From Chryseobacterium culicis (GTDB lineage Bacteria; Bacteroidota; Bacteroidia; Flavobacteriales; Weeksellaceae), in assembly GCF_900108365.1 (NCBI RefSeq), contig NZ_FNWQ01000007.1, positions 62,001 through 126,000 of the forward strand: a stretch of DNA of 64,000 nt. The letters are read 5' to 3'. The number at the start of each line of letters is the position of its first letter. Position 1 is the stretch's first letter. Below are positions 49,736 to 56,438 of this stretch, one piece after another. The notes beneath the pieces were generated by a model. That model did no database searches, was not told the DNA's origin, and was given only the letters and a program-made list of their open reading frames with translations. A program made the translations under genes and the position numbers.

Positions 49736-50146
49736 TTATTCTCCGTCTTCTTTGAATACCTCAATGGTCACTTGCTTCTCAACCAGATCCGTAAATCTTC
49801 CTTTATATCTTGTAGCTCTTACCAGGTGATTGTCTATCCAGTGATAATTTCCTCCTCTTGGTTTTCCGCAAAGCACGCTGTGGTATTTGAAACCATGCTT
49901 ATCCAGCCAGTCGATAGTGATTTGTTTCAGATTTTCGGTTCTTGAAGTAAAAAAGCAGATCTGATGTCCTTCGTCATACCATTTGTTAATAGTTTCCAGT
50001 GCATCAGGATATGGTTCGCAGGTAACCATTCTTTCCGGTTCTTCGTTGGGAACATCATCAGTAATGGTTCCGTCGATATCTATTAAGTAATTTTTTATTC
50101 CATCCTTTAGAATAGGACTAATGTGTTCAATGTATTCTAATTCCAT
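49736..50146 (-). CDS. HAD-superfamily phosphatase-like protein
   Basis: A 136-residue cytosolic protein. HAD motif I is LIDIDGTITDD (about 21-31) with nucleophile Asp and second Asp. Motif II is CFFTSRTE. Motif III/IV is carried by GKPRGGNYHWIDNHLVRATRYKG. Small, with only a minimal cap. Homologues in Bacteroidota are often annotated as phosphoheptose isomerase without evidence; the sequence is a HAD phosphatase. A neighbouring serA invites the idea of a phosphoserine-type phosphatase, but this is speculation. A -7 box lies 17 nt upstream. Confidence 0.75.
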   Translation of the reverse strand: MELEYIEHISPILKDGIKNYLIDIDGTITDDVPNEEPERMVTCEPYPDALETINKWYDEGHQICFFTSRTENLKQITIDWLDKHGFKYHSVLCGKPRGGNYHWIDNHLVRATRYKGRFTDLVEKQVTIEVFKEDGE

Positions 50147-50162
50147 TACTAAATATTAAAAA

Positions 50163-50170
50163 ACAAAGTT
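50163..50170 (-). promoter_or_regulatory. -7 box for the HAD-like gene
   Basis: TAACTTTG on the minus strand, 16 nt before the ATG at 50146. Confidence 0.55.
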
Positions 50171-50440
50171 AGCGTTTTTCCCATTATGAGGCTCTATGAA
50201 TTTTAGTTTATATTCAAATTTTACTGCAAAACAATTATTTAAAGAATAATATTAATAATTTACAAGCCATTTTATTGCAAATAGTTAAAATTTTTCATCT
50301 TCCATTTTCTTTACGATAAGAAAGCGCCTAAGAGAATTGTCAATTTATCTGTAAGCCCTGTGCACTTCTTCCGTCTCATCAGCCTTATTACAAAAAGTAT
50401 GATGTTTATCTAAAAATTTCCAAAATACATTTATTACTCT

Positions 50441-50448
50441 TACATTTG
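50441..50448 (+). promoter_or_regulatory. -7 box for idi
   Basis: TACATTTG, only 5 nt before the idi ATG; transcription would start at about the start codon. Confidence 0.6.
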
Positions 50449-50453
50449 TAGGA

Positions 50454-50963
50454 ATGGAAGAATTTGTCGTTTTAGTAAATCCTGAGGATGAAGTTATAGG
50501 GCTGATGGAAAAACAGCAGGCTCATGTCAATGGCTTGTTGCACCGCGCTTTTTCTGTATTTCTGTTCAACAGTAAAGGAGAAATGCTTCTTCAGAAAAGG
50601 GCTTCAGGAAAATACCATTCTCCCAATCAGTGGACCAATGCTGTGTGCTCGCACCCCAGACAGGGCGAAACTTACAAAGAAGGAGCCATACGCAGACTGA
50701 AGGAAGAACTGGGAATTGAAGCGGAACTTTCGGAAAAATTCAATTTTATTTACAAAGCAGATGTTGGCGGCGGCCTGTGGGAACACGAGCTTGACCACGT
50801 ATTTGTAGGCCATCATGAAGATGATTTCAATTTGAATAAAGATGAAGTGGAAGAAGTACGATTCATTGCTCCTCAAGATCTGGATAAAGAAATCACTGAA
50901 CATCCTGAAAAATTTACGGAATGGTTCAAAATCATCCTGGAAGAATATAAACACCATTTTTAA
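50454..50963 (+). CDS. idi: Type 1 isopentenyl-diphosphate delta-isomerase
   Basis: A 169-residue cytosolic Nudix-fold enzyme that interconverts IPP and DMAPP for isoprenoids. Catalytic Cys65 in TNAVCSHPRQGE (62-73). Metal ligands include His24, His30 and His67 (QQAHVNGLLHRAFSVF). The Nudix-like helix AIRRLKEELGIEAEL and WEHELDHVFVG carry the second catalytic Glu. Normal length. First gene of a three-gene plus-strand unit with a secreted protein (2-nt gap) and gcvT (17-nt gap). Confidence 0.95.
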   Translation: MEEFVVLVNPEDEVIGLMEKQQAHVNGLLHRAFSVFLFNSKGEMLLQKRASGKYHSPNQWTNAVCSHPRQGETYKEGAIRRLKEELGIEAELSEKFNFIYKADVGGGLWEHELDHVFVGHHEDDFNLNKDEVEEVRFIAPQDLDKEITEHPEKFTEWFKIILEEYKHHF

Positions 50964-50965
50964 AG

Positions 50966-51436
50966 ATGAAAAAAATATTGTTTTTTTCGGCTCTTATCAC
51001 GGGAAGTCTTTTTTTTGCCCAAAAAGCAAAAGTATATGAAAACCCCAATTACTCTATTAATGTTCCCGAAGGCTGGAAGTCCACGAATGACAGTGAGATT
51101 GTGAATATCTTTCCTACCAGTGAAATCGGTGCTATTACCATTTCCGAGTATCATGGCCTGGCACTTCCCAAAGAAGAAATGAAAAAATTTGTTCTGGATC
51201 TTTATAAATCTACCGATCCGGAAAGTAAAGTAAAAGAAAGCAGGGGCAAAAGAGGATATACAGAATACTTTTACGAGTATTTTGATGAAAAAGGCAAATT
51301 ATTCTGGATTACGAAAGCATTCCAAAAAGATAAAGATCTATATCTGGTTACCATCAACTGCGGTCAGAAATTCTGGAACGGAAACTACATGACCCAATTC
51401 AATGAGACTTTTAACAGTTTTAAAATAAAGAAATAA
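50966..51436 (+). CDS. Small secreted PsbP/DcrB-like protein
   Basis: A 156-residue exported protein; signal peptide MKKILFFSALITGSLFFAQ. The mature protein has the PsbP/DcrB-type pattern: NYSINVPEGWKSTNDSEIVNIFPTSEIGAITIS, then helix KEEMKKFVLDLY, and YLVTINCGQKFWNGNYMTQFNETFNSFKIKK (the final helix after an aromatic-rich strand). Such domains occur in many periplasmic proteins without an assigned function. Starts 2 nt after idi, so translationally linked to it. Confidence 0.75.
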   Translation: MKKILFFSALITGSLFFAQKAKVYENPNYSINVPEGWKSTNDSEIVNIFPTSEIGAITISEYHGLALPKEEMKKFVLDLYKSTDPESKVKESRGKRGYTEYFYEYFDEKGKLFWITKAFQKDKDLYLVTINCGQKFWNGNYMTQFNETFNSFKIKK

Positions 51437-51453
51437 AGAAATAAAAATTAAAT

Positions 51454-52530
51454 ATGAAGAAAACAGCATTGTACGACAAACATGTTTCTTTGGGAGCGAA
51501 AATCGTACCTTTCGCAGGTTTTGAAATGCCTGTTCAATATTCAGGGGTTACAGAAGAGCATTTTGCCGTAAGAGAAAAAGCAGGCTTATTTGATGTTTCC
51601 CACATGGGACAGTTTTTCATCGAAGGACCAGGTTCAAAAGATCTTTTGCAGTTCGTAACTACGAATAATATAGAGGCGCTTGAAAACGGAAAAGCTCAGT
51701 ATTCTTGTCTTCCTAATGAAAACGGAGGAATTGTAGATGACCTTATCGTGTACAAAATGGAAGATGACAAATATTTTGTAGTAGTAAATGCTTCTAACAT
51801 CGACAAAGACTGGAATCATATTTCAAAATACAATACTTTCGGGGCTACAATGACCAATGCTTCTGATGAAATGTCTTTATTGGCAGTTCAGGGGCCAAAA
51901 GCTACTGAAATTCTTCAAAAACTTACGGAAGTAAATCTTTCAGAAATCCCTTACTACCATTTTACTGTAGGAAGCGTTGCGGGAGAAAATAACGTAATCA
52001 TTTCAAACACAGGATACACAGGCAGCGGAGGTTTTGAGATCTATTTCAATAACGATAGTGCTGAAAAACTTTGGGATGCCGTAATGGAAGCTGGTAAAGA
52101 AGAAGGAATTATTCCTTGCGGATTGGCTGCCAGAGATACTTTAAGATTAGAAAAAGGGTTCTGCCTTTACGGAAATGATATCGACGATACTACTTCTCCT
52201 ATTGAAGCCGGTTTAGGATGGATCACCAAGTTTGATAAAGACTTCGTTTCCAAAGAGGTTTTCGCAAAACAGAAAGAAGAAGGAGTTGGAAGAAAATTAG
52301 TTGGTTTCGAATTAACAGACAAAGGAGTTCCAAGACACGATTATCCTGTAGTAGATGCTGAAGGAAATGTGATTGGAAAAGTAACTTCCGGAACACAGTC
52401 TCCAATGAAGAAAGTAGGGTTAGGTCTTGCGTATGTAGACAAGCCTCACTTCAAATTAGGATCTGAAATCTTTATTCAGGTAAGAAACAAGAACATTCCT
52501 GCAAAAGTGGTAAAAGCTCCTTTTGTATAA
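51454..52530 (+). CDS. gcvT: Aminomethyltransferase (glycine cleavage T protein)
   Basis: A 358-residue cytosolic enzyme passing the methylene group of glycine to tetrahydrofolate. ALYDKHVSLGAKIVPFAGFEMPVQYSGVTEEHFAVREKAGLFDVSHMG is the diagnostic N-terminus. Folate-binding core residues occur in NGGIVDDLIVY (Asp about 95) and SNTGYTGSGGFEIYF. GLAARDTLRLEKGFCLYGND and SGTQSPMKKVGLGLAYV complete the signature. Full length. It closes the idi unit. gcvH and gcvP are not in this window. Confidence 0.97.
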   Translation: MKKTALYDKHVSLGAKIVPFAGFEMPVQYSGVTEEHFAVREKAGLFDVSHMGQFFIEGPGSKDLLQFVTTNNIEALENGKAQYSCLPNENGGIVDDLIVYKMEDDKYFVVVNASNIDKDWNHISKYNTFGATMTNASDEMSLLAVQGPKATEILQKLTEVNLSEIPYYHFTVGSVAGENNVIISNTGYTGSGGFEIYFNNDSAEKLWDAVMEAGKEEGIIPCGLAARDTLRLEKGFCLYGNDIDDTTSPIEAGLGWITKFDKDFVSKEVFAKQKEEGVGRKLVGFELTDKGVPRHDYPVVDAEGNVIGKVTSGTQSPMKKVGLGLAYVDKPHFKLGSEIFIQVRNKNIPAKVVKAPFV

Positions 52531-52549
52531 TCTGTTCAAAAGATAATTA

Positions 52550-52587
52550 AAAAAAGGATGTTCTCTGCGAAGAGACATCCTTTTTTA
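52550..52587. terminator. Bidirectional terminator
   Basis: AAAAAAGGATGT-TCTCT paired with AGAGACATCCTTTTTT around loop GCGA, with one bulged T. Between gcvT and the convergent ArsC-like gene. Confidence 0.85.
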
Positions 52588-52624
52588 TTTTGTAATCTGA
52601 TTAAGATTCTTTGCTTACAGGCTT

Positions 52625-52981
52625 CTACACGTTTACACCGAAAAATTTCTGCAGGTCTTCAACGTTCTTCTTATCATTTCCTATAAAAATCTCCTTGTCT
52701 GTCATAAAAACAGGTCTTTTCAGGAAAGTATAATGATCCAGCAGTAATTCTTTAAAATCTTTCTCTGTCAAAGACTTTACATCCAGCCCTCTCAATTTAA
52801 TCTGAGTAGACTTTTTACTGAATAATGCTTCGTAGGATTTTGTTTTCTTATGCATTTCCGCCAATTCCTCTTTCGTGATCGGCTCTTTCTTAATTTCGCG
52901 GAGTTCCCAGCCTGTAAGATCAAATTGGGCTAAAATTTTTCTGCAAGTATCACAGGTGTTGAGATAAAATACTTTCTTCAT
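52625..52981 (-). CDS. ArsC/Spx-family thioredoxin-fold protein
   Basis: A 118-residue cytosolic protein. FYLNTCDTCRKIL (5-17) carries a CxxC at the position of the ArsC catalytic Cys. The ArsC markers WELREIKKEPITKEEL, then FLKRPVFMTDKEIFIG near the end, are present. Similar to YffB/Spx-like reductases. True arsenate reductase function is doubtful because no ars genes are near; a general glutathione or thiol reductase role is equally likely. Monocistronic. Confidence 0.82.
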   Translation of the reverse strand: MKKVFYLNTCDTCRKILAQFDLTGWELREIKKEPITKEELAEMHKKTKSYEALFSKKSTQIKLRGLDVKSLTEKDFKELLLDHYTFLKRPVFMTDKEIFIGNDKKNVEDLQKFFGVNV

Positions 52982-53102
52982 GACTGTTTCTAAATCTGTT
53001 ATTGGTTACAATTCCCTTTCATTGAAAGTTTCGTCTTTCAAAAGTAGGATTTAATCTAAAACTTTGGAAATTATTAAATAACTTTATTCAAATTTTATAA
53101 AG

Positions 53103-53570
53103 ATGCAGAACAAGCCTATTACTTTTCAGTTTATTTCGGAGCCTTCAGATGTTAATTACGGAGGAAATGTGCATGGAGGAAGTGTTATGAAATGGATTGA
53201 CCAGGCCGGTTATGCATGTGCCACCACCTGGAGTGGTAATTATTCTGTCACAGTATACGTTGGCGGAATCCGTTTTTACGATCCTATTAAAATTGGAGAA
53301 GTAGTAAAAGTAGACGCTCAGGTAATTTATACCGGAACATCCAGCATGCATATCGCCATTAATGTCTTTTCAAGAAACCTGAAACAGCCGAACTTTGATA
53401 AAAAAACCCATTGTATCATTGTTTTTGTGGCCGTAGATGAGAACGGAAAAAAACTTCCCGTTCCGAAATGGATTCCGGAAACAGAGGAAGAAAAGCAGCA
53501 GGAAATATATGCTAAACGCCTTATGGAACTGAGAACCCAGATTGAGGATGAGATGAAGCCGTTTTTGTAA
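53103..53570 (+). CDS. Hot-dog acyl-CoA thioesterase (YciA/BACH-like)
   Basis: A 155-residue cytosolic thioesterase. ITFQFISEPSDVNYGGNVHGGSVMKWIDQAGYACATTW contains the conserved Asn and the HGGxxMxWID catalytic helix with Asp39-equivalent. VTVYVGGIRFYDPIKIGEVVKVDAQVIYTGTSSMHI follows as the second half of the fold, and CIIVFVAVDENGKKLPVPKW ends it. The family cleaves medium to long acyl-CoA. Its stop codon is followed at once by a dispersed repeat. Confidence 0.88.
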   Translation: MQNKPITFQFISEPSDVNYGGNVHGGSVMKWIDQAGYACATTWSGNYSVTVYVGGIRFYDPIKIGEVVKVDAQVIYTGTSSMHIAINVFSRNLKQPNFDKKTHCIIVFVAVDENGKKLPVPKWIPETEEEKQQEIYAKRLMELRTQIEDEMKPFL

Positions 53571-53790
53571 GGGATGCGAGATTCGGGTTTCGAGGGTTTG
53601 AGTTTCGGGTTGCTAGTTGCTAGTTATTTTAGTTATTGGTTACCAACAACCTTAAACTCTAAAACTTGAACTTTAAACTCTCAAATCCTCCCATTCTCTA
53701 ACCCAAACCCTAGAAACCCTAAACTAACATAACCAGCAACTAAAATAACCCAAACCCGTAACAAAAAACAACCAGCAATCAGTAATTTAT
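53571..53790. repeat. Dispersed repeat copy upstream of the CLC-F gene
   Basis: It begins directly after the thioesterase stop with GGATGCGAGATTC. It continues with GGGTTGCTAGTT, TTATTTTAGTTATTGGTTA, ACTTTAAACTCTCAAATCC and AACCCTAGAAACCCTAAAC. The blocks occur in the same order as in 55232-55385 on the other side of the CLC-F gene. Non-coding. Confidence 0.75.
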
Positions 53791-53791
53791 T

Positions 53792-53822
53792 TTTGAAAAA
53801 CAAATTCTTCTTTTTATATTTG
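53792..53822 (+). promoter_or_regulatory. Consensus promoter of the fluoride-riboswitch transcript
   Basis: TTTG (53792-53795), spacer of exactly 19 nt, then TATATTTG (53815-53822). Transcription would begin a few nt before the riboswitch. Confidence 0.85.
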
Positions 53823-53833
53823 CACTATCAAAA

Positions 53834-53885
53834 GGAAATGGTGTTCTTCCTTACCCAACCGCTTTATGAAAGCTGATGACGCCTG
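53834..53885 (+). promoter_or_regulatory. Fluoride riboswitch (crcB motif)
   Basis: A fluoride-sensing aptamer in the leader of the CLC-F gene. Pairings: GGAA (53834-53837) with TTCC (53847-53850); GGTGTT (53840-53845) with GACGCC (53878-53883, including G-U pairs); GCTTT (53861-53865) with AAAGC (53869-53873). The conserved strings ATGGTGTTC, ACCGCTTT and AGCTGATGACGCC match the published crcB motif. The promoter is 12 nt upstream and the gene is a fluoride exporter, which agrees with the family. Confidence 0.92.
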
Positions 53886-53917
53886 ATTAAAAGATTATTA
53901 ACAAATAACTAATCAGG
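53882..53917 (+). promoter_or_regulatory. Expression-platform hairpin of the fluoride riboswitch
   Basis: CCTGATTA (53882-53889) pairs perfectly with TAATCAGG (53910-53917), which covers the AGGA just before the ATG at 53924. Its left arm shares two bases with aptamer stem 3' strand, so ligand binding could open the start region. Confidence 0.6.
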
Positions 53918-53923
53918 ATTACC

Positions 53924-55231
53924 ATGTCTAAAAGTCAGCGAACACTTGTTAAAAAAGCAGTTTTTAATACCCTTTTTTTCTTCAGAAAATTTCCGGCGCT
54001 CCCCTATATTTTAAGATGGCTGTGTATCAGTATCATCATTGGACTTTTAGTGGGAACAGCTTCTGCTGGATTTCTCCAATCATTGGAATGGGCAACGAAT
54101 TTCAGAGAAAACCATCTCTGGCTGATTGCATTGCTGCCAGCTGCCGGATTCCTGATAGGACTTCTTTATCATTATTTTGGAAAAGAGGTGGAAGCAGGAA
54201 ACAATCTGTTGATTGACACAATTCATGAACCCAGGAGGATCATTCCGTTTAAAATGGCTCCCTTCGTTTACTTAGGAACAATCGTGACCCATTTTTTCGG
54301 AGGCTCAGCAGGGCGTGAAGGAACAGCTCTTCAAATGGCAGGCGCTATTGCCGATCAATTGGCTACACCTTTTAAGCTTGACAGAAATGAAAGAAAAACC
54401 CTGATTATTGCGGCTATTGCTGCCGGATTTGGTTCTGTTTTCGGAACACCGCTGGCAGGAGCTGTTTTTGGGCTTGAAGTTTTCCTGATTGGAAGAATTC
54501 GTTACACTGCTATTTTTCCGGCGTTTGCTTCTGCAATTCTTGCGGACTGGACGACCAGCTTATGGAATGTACAACATACACATTATCATATAGATTTTGT
54601 GCCCAAACTTGAATTCCTGCCCATCATTTATAGTATTCTGGCAGGTATAGCATTCGGAATATGTGCCGCTGCCTTCAGTAAATTAATCCATTGGATGGGC
54701 TCCGCTTTTAAATCAAAAATTAAATATCCGCCGCTTCGTCCTGTTGCAGGAGGAATTATTATAGCCCTTGCCGTTTTTGCGATGGGCACAACCCGCTATA
54801 TAGGATTGGGAATTCCTGTGATTGTAGAATCTTTTGAAAAACAGCTTCCACTATATGATTTTGCCTTGAAAATGATTTTTACCATTGTTACCCTTTCAGC
54901 AGGATTCAAAGGAGGCGAGGTAACTCCTTTATTCTTTATTGGTGCTACCTTAGGCAGTGCCTTATCGCTTTTTATTCCGTTACCGTTCGGATTATTGGCA
55001 GGAATGGGTTTTGTTGCTGTATTTGCAGGGGCTACCAATACCCCGCTGGCCTGTATGCTGATGGGAATTGAATTGTTCGGGGCTGAATGTGGTGTATATG
55101 TGGCTATTGCATGCATTGCATCTTATCTGCTTTCCGGTCATAACAGTATTTATTCAAAACAGAAAATCGGGGAAGCGAAGAACAGAAGATTTGAAAGCCA
55201 GCAGGACAGATCTATTTCGGATTTTTTATAA
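53924..55231 (+). CDS. CLC-F type fluoride/proton antiporter (ClC family)
   Basis: A 435-residue inner-membrane ClC-fold protein. Where chloride ClCs have GSGIP, this one has GNNLL (92-96), the mark of the fluoride-exporting CLC-F branch. The gating-glutamate loop is GREGTAL with E132, also CLC-F-like. FGSVFGTPLAGAVFGLEVF and GGEVTPLFFIGATLGSAL are conserved ClC helices. It should export fluoride with proton exchange. A fluoride riboswitch in its leader agrees. Translation may be controlled by the hairpin at 53882-53917. Flanked on both sides by copies of a dispersed repeat. Confidence 0.93.
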   Translation: MSKSQRTLVKKAVFNTLFFFRKFPALPYILRWLCISIIIGLLVGTASAGFLQSLEWATNFRENHLWLIALLPAAGFLIGLLYHYFGKEVEAGNNLLIDTIHEPRRIIPFKMAPFVYLGTIVTHFFGGSAGREGTALQMAGAIADQLATPFKLDRNERKTLIIAAIAAGFGSVFGTPLAGAVFGLEVFLIGRIRYTAIFPAFASAILADWTTSLWNVQHTHYHIDFVPKLEFLPIIYSILAGIAFGICAAAFSKLIHWMGSAFKSKIKYPPLRPVAGGIIIALAVFAMGTTRYIGLGIPVIVESFEKQLPLYDFALKMIFTIVTLSAGFKGGEVTPLFFIGATLGSALSLFIPLPFGLLAGMGFVAVFAGATNTPLACMLMGIELFGAECGVYVAIACIASYLLSGHNSIYSKQKIGEAKNRRFESQQDRSISDFL

Positions 55232-55385
55232 CGGATGCGAGATTCCGGGATTCGAGGTGCGGGTTGCTGGTTATTTTAGTTGCTGGTTATCCATAACGTT
55301 AAACTCTGAACTTTAAACTCTCAAACCCTCCCACCCTCAAACTCTCAAACTCATCAACTCCCTTTCACCATTTCCAACTATAATT
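55232..55385. repeat. Dispersed repeat copy downstream of the CLC-F gene
   Basis: It begins directly after the CLC-F stop with CGGATGCGAGATTCCGGG, then GGGTTGCTGGTTATTTTAG, CCATAACGTTAAACTC, GAACTTTAAACTCTCAAACC and runs of CTCAAAC/ACCCTC. Same order of blocks as 53571-53790. Confidence 0.75.
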
Positions 55386-55399
55386 CGTAATTTTACCCC

Positions 55400-56275
55400 A
55401 TGTTCGATTACAGATTAAAAGTTTTCCATACGGTGGCTGCCCGGTTAAGTTTCACCAAAGCGTCAGAAGAACTTCATATTTCACAACCCGCTGTTACCAA
55501 ACACATTAAAGAGATTGAGACCCAAATAGGCGCCAAGTTATTTGACCGCAAAGGAACTTCTATCCAACTGACTCCAAGCGGAAAAATTTTGTTTGAGCAT
55601 GCTGAAAAGATCAGAAATATCTACCGTGATATGGAATTTGAGATCAGCCAGATTAATCAGCAGCATAAGGGAAAGCTGATTATAGGGGCTAGTACTACCG
55701 TTGCACAGTATATTCTACCGGAAATTCTTGCTAAATTCAATTCTTATTACAAAGAGATTAAGATTGAGCTTCTTACAGGAAATACAGAAACGATCTCCAC
55801 ACTTTTAAAAGAAGAAAAAATTGATCTTGGTATTATTGAAGGAGAATCCCAGTCTTCTTATTTTGAGTATAAAACTTTTAAACCTGATGAGATTGTTCTG
55901 GCGGCAAAATCAGATCACCCGCTTGCTCATAAAACTTTAAATCTGAAAGACCTTTACCAGTTGGATATGATCTTCAGAGAGCAGGGTTCCGGAACGCTGG
56001 AATTTATCCAAAACAGGCTTAAAGAAAAGGAAATCAATATTCATGAGCTCAATACCGTAATGCAGCTGGGAAGCAGCGAAAGTATTAAAAACTACCTTCT
56101 TTACTCGGACTGCATGGCCTTTCTTTCCATCAGCACTATTTTGAATGAATTGAAAAACAATGTACTGACCGTTATTGATATTAAAAATTTCAGCATTGAA
56201 AGGGATTTTCATTTTATCCTGCCCAAAGGTGAACAGTCTGAACTGATTAAACTGTTCCTCAGGTTTGCAGAATAA
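55400..56275 (+). CDS. LysR-family transcriptional regulator
   Basis: A 291-residue regulator. Winged HTH in 1-60: FHTVAARLSFTKASEELHISQPAVTKHIKEIETQIGAKLFDRKGTSI. Effector domain follows: KGKLIIGASTTVAQYILPEILAKF and the LTGNTETISTLLKEEKIDLGIIEG pattern, as in CysB/YeiE-type members. It is directly upstream of a YeiH-family gene, 159 nt apart, the same pairing as yeiE-yeiH in enterobacteria, so it probably controls that gene and may sense sulfite or a related signal. Its stop codon lies inside a heptamer tandem repeat. Confidence 0.92.
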   Translation: MFDYRLKVFHTVAARLSFTKASEELHISQPAVTKHIKEIETQIGAKLFDRKGTSIQLTPSGKILFEHAEKIRNIYRDMEFEISQINQQHKGKLIIGASTTVAQYILPEILAKFNSYYKEIKIELLTGNTETISTLLKEEKIDLGIIEGESQSSYFEYKTFKPDEIVLAAKSDHPLAHKTLNLKDLYQLDMIFREQGSGTLEFIQNRLKEKEINIHELNTVMQLGSSESIKNYLLYSDCMAFLSISTILNELKNNVLTVIDIKNFSIERDFHFILPKGEQSELIKLFLRFAE

Positions 56276-56315
56276 TAAGCAATAAGCAATAAGCAATAAG
56301 CAATAAGCAATAAGC
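56274..56315 (+). repeat. Tandem repeat, six perfect AATAAGC heptamers
   Basis: Six uninterrupted copies of AATAAGC (42 bp), starting inside the LysR stop codon. Length variation would not change the protein unless it reached upstream of the stop. Confidence 0.95.
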
Positions 56316-56339
56316 AAAGTTATAACTTTTAGTTATCCG

Positions 56340-56370
56340 GTATAACAAATTACGATTTAACTTGTTATAC
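56340..56370. promoter_or_regulatory. Candidate LysR operator upstream of yeiH
   Basis: Perfect 9-bp inverted repeat GTATAACAA (56340-56348) and TTGTTATAC (56362-56370), 13-nt spacer, with CCGG just outside on both sides (56338-56341, 56377-56380). It lies about 65-95 nt before the YeiH ATG. Confidence 0.55.
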
Positions 56371-56411
56371 TATTTTCCGGAATTTTGATGCAGATTTTAA
56401 ACGTTCGCATT

Positions 56412-56438
56412 ATGAAAGATTCATTGCCAGTGAAATGA
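56412..56438 (+). CDS. Possible 8-codon leader ORF overlapping the yeiH start
   Basis: ATG at 56412 reads MKDSLPVK and stops at TGA 56436-56438, which overlaps the YeiH ATG (56435-56437) as ATGA. It may translationally couple or set the rate of YeiH synthesis. Could be chance. Confidence 0.3.
   Translation: MKDSLPVK

Larger units (their letters stand above)
50147..50453. other. Divergent HAD-like / idi intergenic region
   Basis: 307 bp with divergent -7 boxes at 50163-50170 (minus) and 50441-50448 (plus). The middle is AT-rich with no reading frame or hairpin worth noting. Confidence 0.5.

Noticed and set aside
49736..50146. Naming the HAD-like protein phosphoheptose isomerase
   Set aside because: The sequence shows the HAD DxDGT motif and no SIS-domain features; the common database name is likely propagated error.
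52625..52981. Calling the ArsC-like gene an arsenate reductase
   Set aside because: The CxxC and lack of any ars genes nearby do not allow a choice between arsenate reductase and Spx/YffB-like thiol proteins.
55937..56317. Minus-strand frame of 126 codons with a LIAYCLL repeat at its start
   Set aside because: The repeated start is just the translation of the AATAAGC tandem repeat. The rest is antisense to the LysR gene, which has full family motifs.
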